A stretch of DNA of 17,700 bases from positions 1-17,700 of the forward strand of contig JALLAP010000918.1 in NCBI GenBank assembly GCA_036939355.1. The letters run 5' to 3'. The notes under the pieces are model-generated. The model was not told where the DNA came from, did no database searches, and worked only from the letters and a program-made list of their open reading frames with translations. The position numbers and the translations under genes were made by a program. This DNA comes from Thalassiosira profunda (taxonomy: Eukaryota; Bacillariophyta; Thalassiosirophyceae; Thalassiosirales; Thalassiosiraceae). Shown in pieces: positions 15,580 through 17,700 of the stretch (positions within the stretch are counted from its first letter, which is position 1; every line of letters begins with the position of its first letter).

Positions 15580-16888
15580 ATGTGCTCAACGACGCAGAAA
15601 GAGTTGTCTGACGCGGACCTGTCAGCGCTGTCGAGCGGCAGCAGCGGCAGCGACAGCAGCAAATGGAAGGTGCACGAGGCACCGCAAGATTCGGGTCTCA
15701 TCCCGACCATCGCCGTCACGCTTTGGCTCGGATGGAACGGCTTCGTGCTGTGGATTATTCTGTACGCCATCTTCTTCGCCGGTCTGTGGGGGCGTATGAC
15801 CGTCTTTGGGCTGCTGACGCTGTCATTGATTCTGCCGGTAAACTTTCCGGGAAAATGGGGAGATCGGTTCGGAGAGTGGATGATGCTGCAGGCGGAGAAA
15901 TATTTCGGTGAGTGGATGGATTGGAGAAGACACGGAAGTGATGCTGATTGCAATTCACATCCATCTCTCTCGTGCTTGCAATTGTAGGACTCAAGACGGT
16001 GATAGAGGACGAGGAAGATCTCATTCGCCATTCCAAAGAAAACAAAGCGTTGATCTTTGCATTCAATCCGCACGACATGGTAAGATATCCACTCTGATGT
16101 TTCTAGATTGATCACAATGCAAAGCGTATATCTGACTGCTGATATTGCAGCTTCCATATGCTGTGTTTGCTTTCAATCCTGTATTGCGTCGCCTGCCCGG
16201 AAAGATTGGCGAAGACGGAGCTTGCCTGATGACATCGGCAATCTTCAGCATTCCTCTCTTGAGGCACGTGTATTCATGGGTGAAGGGACTCCCGGTTGAC
16301 AAGCGGACATTTCTGGGACGGCTTCACAAGGGAGAAAGTTTCGCATTCACGCCTGGTGGAGTGCAAGAGGTATTGATGCTCGATCCGAAGAAACCAGACG
16401 ATGTGGTCTTGTACCTCAAAAGGCGCAAAGGGTTCATCAAACTTGCACTGACAACCGGCAGTCCGGTAGTTCCTGTCTTTGGCTTCAATCTTGATGGCTC
16501 TTACGGATACTATTTTCCTCGCGGTCGTCTTGTTGAGCAGATGTCCAGGCAGTTGGGGATGGTGCCGCTTCTCTTTTGGGGTCGGTGGGGCATTCCGTAC
16601 GGGATCCCCAATCCCCAAAAGATTCACGTTGTGATTGGTCAAGGTGAGTGCACGCCTGTGGAAATGTCTTTGTTTTCCCTTCCTAGAAGAAGAAGAATTG
16701 TTGCCCATTGTCTCACTTGCTTTTGTCACACACACATCGTAGCCATCGACGTCCCAAAGGAAGGAGAAAATGTCTCGCAGGAAAGTATCGACAGATATCA
16801 CGCATTGTTTATGAAGGAATTGGAGTTGCTCTTTGAGAGACATAAGGAAGAAGCTGGGTATGGTCGCCGGCAGTTGAAAATTATTTGA
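15580..16888 (+). CDS. DGAT2: Diacylglycerol acyltransferase type 2 (DGAT2 family)
   Basis: Four exons (15580-15907, 15988-16079, 16151-16643, 16743-16888) encode 352 aa. DGAT2 enzymes acylate diacylglycerol with acyl-CoA at the ER, the last step of triacylglycerol synthesis; monoacylglycerol or wax acyltransferase activity in this family cannot be excluded. The N-terminus is polar and Ser-rich, followed by a membrane hairpin (about 42-87). The catalytic-region motif is NPHD (136-139), where animals have HPHG and plants EPHS. FTPGGVQEVL (206-215) and RRKGFIKLALTTGSPVVPVFGFN (231-253) are typical; so is the end, RYHALFMKELELLFERHKEEAGY. Splices agree with the family alignment, e.g. VIGQ-AIDVPKE. 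The third intron is 99 bp with no in-frame stop. The start is the first in-frame ATG. Confidence 0.92.
15908..15987 (+). other. DGAT2 intron 1
   Basis: 80 bp, phase 1, donor GTGAGT, acceptor TTGTAG; contains TTGCAATT twice. Confidence 0.9.
16080..16150 (+). other. DGAT2 intron 2
   Basis: 71 bp, phase 0, donor GTAAGA, acceptor TTGCAG. It falls directly behind the NPHDM codons, so splicing here joins the catalytic motif to LPYAVFAF. Confidence 0.9.
16644..16742 (+). other. DGAT2 intron 3, 99 bp, length a multiple of three and stop-free
   Basis: Donor GTGAGT, acceptor TCGTAG, phase 1. The frame is open through it, so retention would add 33 residues (with PRRRRIV and several Cys) without a frameshift. 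The spliced form matches the family better. Confidence 0.85.
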
Positions 16889-17130
16889 TCAGCCGCACCC
16901 GTTGTATTGAACTTTGCACCACTTGCACATAATCACAACTAGAAGCTGTTTTGCCCACCAGCAGCTATCCTTCATCGAATGAAAATGCATCCGAATGTAT
17001 TGAATCGACAACCAAATTGTGTGCAAATTGCAACACAGAGAGAGGCAGCTCTTTTGCCCCCCCCCCCCCCCCCCCCACCAGCTACCACCTTAAGTGCATC
17101 CAAATGCAGATTGTATCGATAAGCAAATTC
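16889..17130. other. Intergenic region between DGAT2 and LSM3 (convergent)
   Basis: This 242-bp spacer has a run of 20 C (17057-17076) and an imperfect direct repeat (16986-17018 and 17095-17129; 28 of 33 aligned bases agree, with a 2-base gap). No gene is seen. Confidence 0.5.
17057..17076 (+). repeat. Poly-C tract of 20 bases
   Basis: An uninterrupted C run after CTTTTG. Its true length is uncertain because sequencing often miscounts such runs. Confidence 0.8.
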
Positions 17131-17400
17131 TCATGACGTCCTCAGCGGCGGCGACACCAACACCACTATATCCCCCCTCACGAACAACATCCCCACGTTC
17201 CTTGTCTTCTTCGTCACGATCTCCTCTCCCGTCTCCTCGTCTTCCTCCGAGGCCGTGATGGTCTCCTCCACGTCGCTGAGCACCATGTTCAGGTGCTGGT
17301 CGTACGCGTGGAGCCGCCCCCGCAGCTCCCGATCGTTCCGACATTTAACGTAGACGCGCTCGTCTATCGAGAGCTTGATCAGGTCGAGCGGCTCCTCCAT
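17131..17400 (-). CDS. LSM3: U6 snRNA-associated Sm-like protein LSm3
   Basis: Single exon, 89 aa, ATG at 17400 giving [18 protein letters not shown], the conserved LSm3 start; the open frame extends upstream only through non-conserved sequence from a GTG. The Sm1 motif runs from [13 protein letters not shown] to [22 protein letters not shown], and Sm2 is [14 protein letters not shown]. LSm3 sits in the LSm2-8 ring that binds the U6 3' end in splicing and in the LSm1-7 ring that acts in mRNA decay. The ending VSPPLRTS is the conserved C-terminus, so the protein is complete. The loop between the motifs ([19 protein letters not shown]) is acidic, as in orthologues. Confidence 0.96.
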   Translation of the reverse strand: MEEPLDLIKLSIDERVYVKCRNDRELRGRLHAYDQHLNMVLSDVEETITASEEDEETGEEIVTKKTRNVGMLFVRGDIVVLVSPPLRTS

Positions 17401-17700
17401 CGCGCGGTATTGTTTTAGGGTAGTGGGGGATGTGCAATGTGCGCGAAGTTGAGTGTTGGTGCACCGTGCTCGGATCCGGCGGATCTGGATCAATTGGACG
17501 ACCCTCGGCACTCCAAAATTATCACAACTCGAAGCGCAATTTGGCGCCGTCGACAGGAGAGTATCGTTCCACGACAGAGAGCCGGCGCGGAGGAGGAGGT
17601 CGGCAGCAGGGGGCGGCGGGGTGCCTGTTGCTCAGACTCAGACTTTCAGATATGGGTACCATACTCTCTAACCAGTATTTAATGCAATCACTTTTGGTGA
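17401..17700. other. Upstream region of LSM3, no gene seen
   Basis: 300 bp to the window end. The + strand frame from 17437 to 17682 has no family features and Arg-rich composition typical of a GC-rich chance ORF. Short GGATC repeats occur at 17471-17490. It probably contains the LSM3 promoter. Confidence 0.4.

Noticed and set aside
15318..16157. 279-aa open frame antisense to DGAT2
   Set aside because: It runs through two introns and two exons of a well-supported gene and shows no recognisable domain.
17437..17682. 81-aa open frame at the window end
   Set aside because: Arg-rich chance frame in the LSM3 upstream region with no start context, motif or splice evidence.
1..17700. CRISPR array, phage genes, toxin-antitoxin or other prokaryotic defence system
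   Set aside because: No regular repeat-spacer pattern and no such genes; spliced eukaryotic genes fill the window.

Overview
This window looks like nuclear DNA from a photosynthetic stramenopile, most likely a diatom. It is compact and GC-rich, with 12 protein genes in 17.7 kb and short GT-AG introns of 67-122 bp. The M3 peptidase has a signal peptide followed by an Ala-Phe cleavage context, the ASAFAP-type plastid address of secondary red-plastid algae. The species is not determined; a Thalassiosira-like centric diatom is a guess. Starts were set to in-frame ATG codons.

Layout. (1) 1-665, + strand: 3' part of a pheophytinase-like alpha/beta hydrolase. (2) 699-1946, 2216-3457 and 3638-4849, all on the - strand: flavin amine oxidase, low-complexity His-rich/coiled-coil protein, RluA-type pseudouridine synthase. 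(3) 4850-5406: divergent promoter region holding a 110-bp MITE-like element with 21-bp terminal inverted repeats and an 8-bp target duplication. (4) 5407-7931, +: M3 oligopeptidase, two exons. (5) 8141-9535, +: type II membrane protein with two copies of a Cys framework. (6) 9620-11477, -: GltB-type FMN/3Fe-4S protein, two exons. (7) 11784-13082, +: glycerophosphocholine acyltransferase GPC1. (8) 13175-13943, -: TMEM242-like protein, broken by a 72-bp duplication around one N that looks like an assembly artefact. (9) 14207-14992, +: VTC1-like protein, two exons. (10) 15580-16888, +: DGAT2, four exons. (11) 17131-17400, -: LSM3.

Functional themes. The genes are mostly housekeeping and lie in convergent and divergent pairs, with no sign of an operon-like or defence system. 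Two lipid acyltransferases (GPC1, DGAT2) and a polyphosphate-complex subunit (VTC1-like) lie within 5 kb; this may be chance. The least explained pieces are the Cys-framework membrane protein, the His-rich N-terminus it shares with the coiled-coil protein, the MITE in a shared promoter, and a frame-preserving, stop-free third intron in DGAT2.
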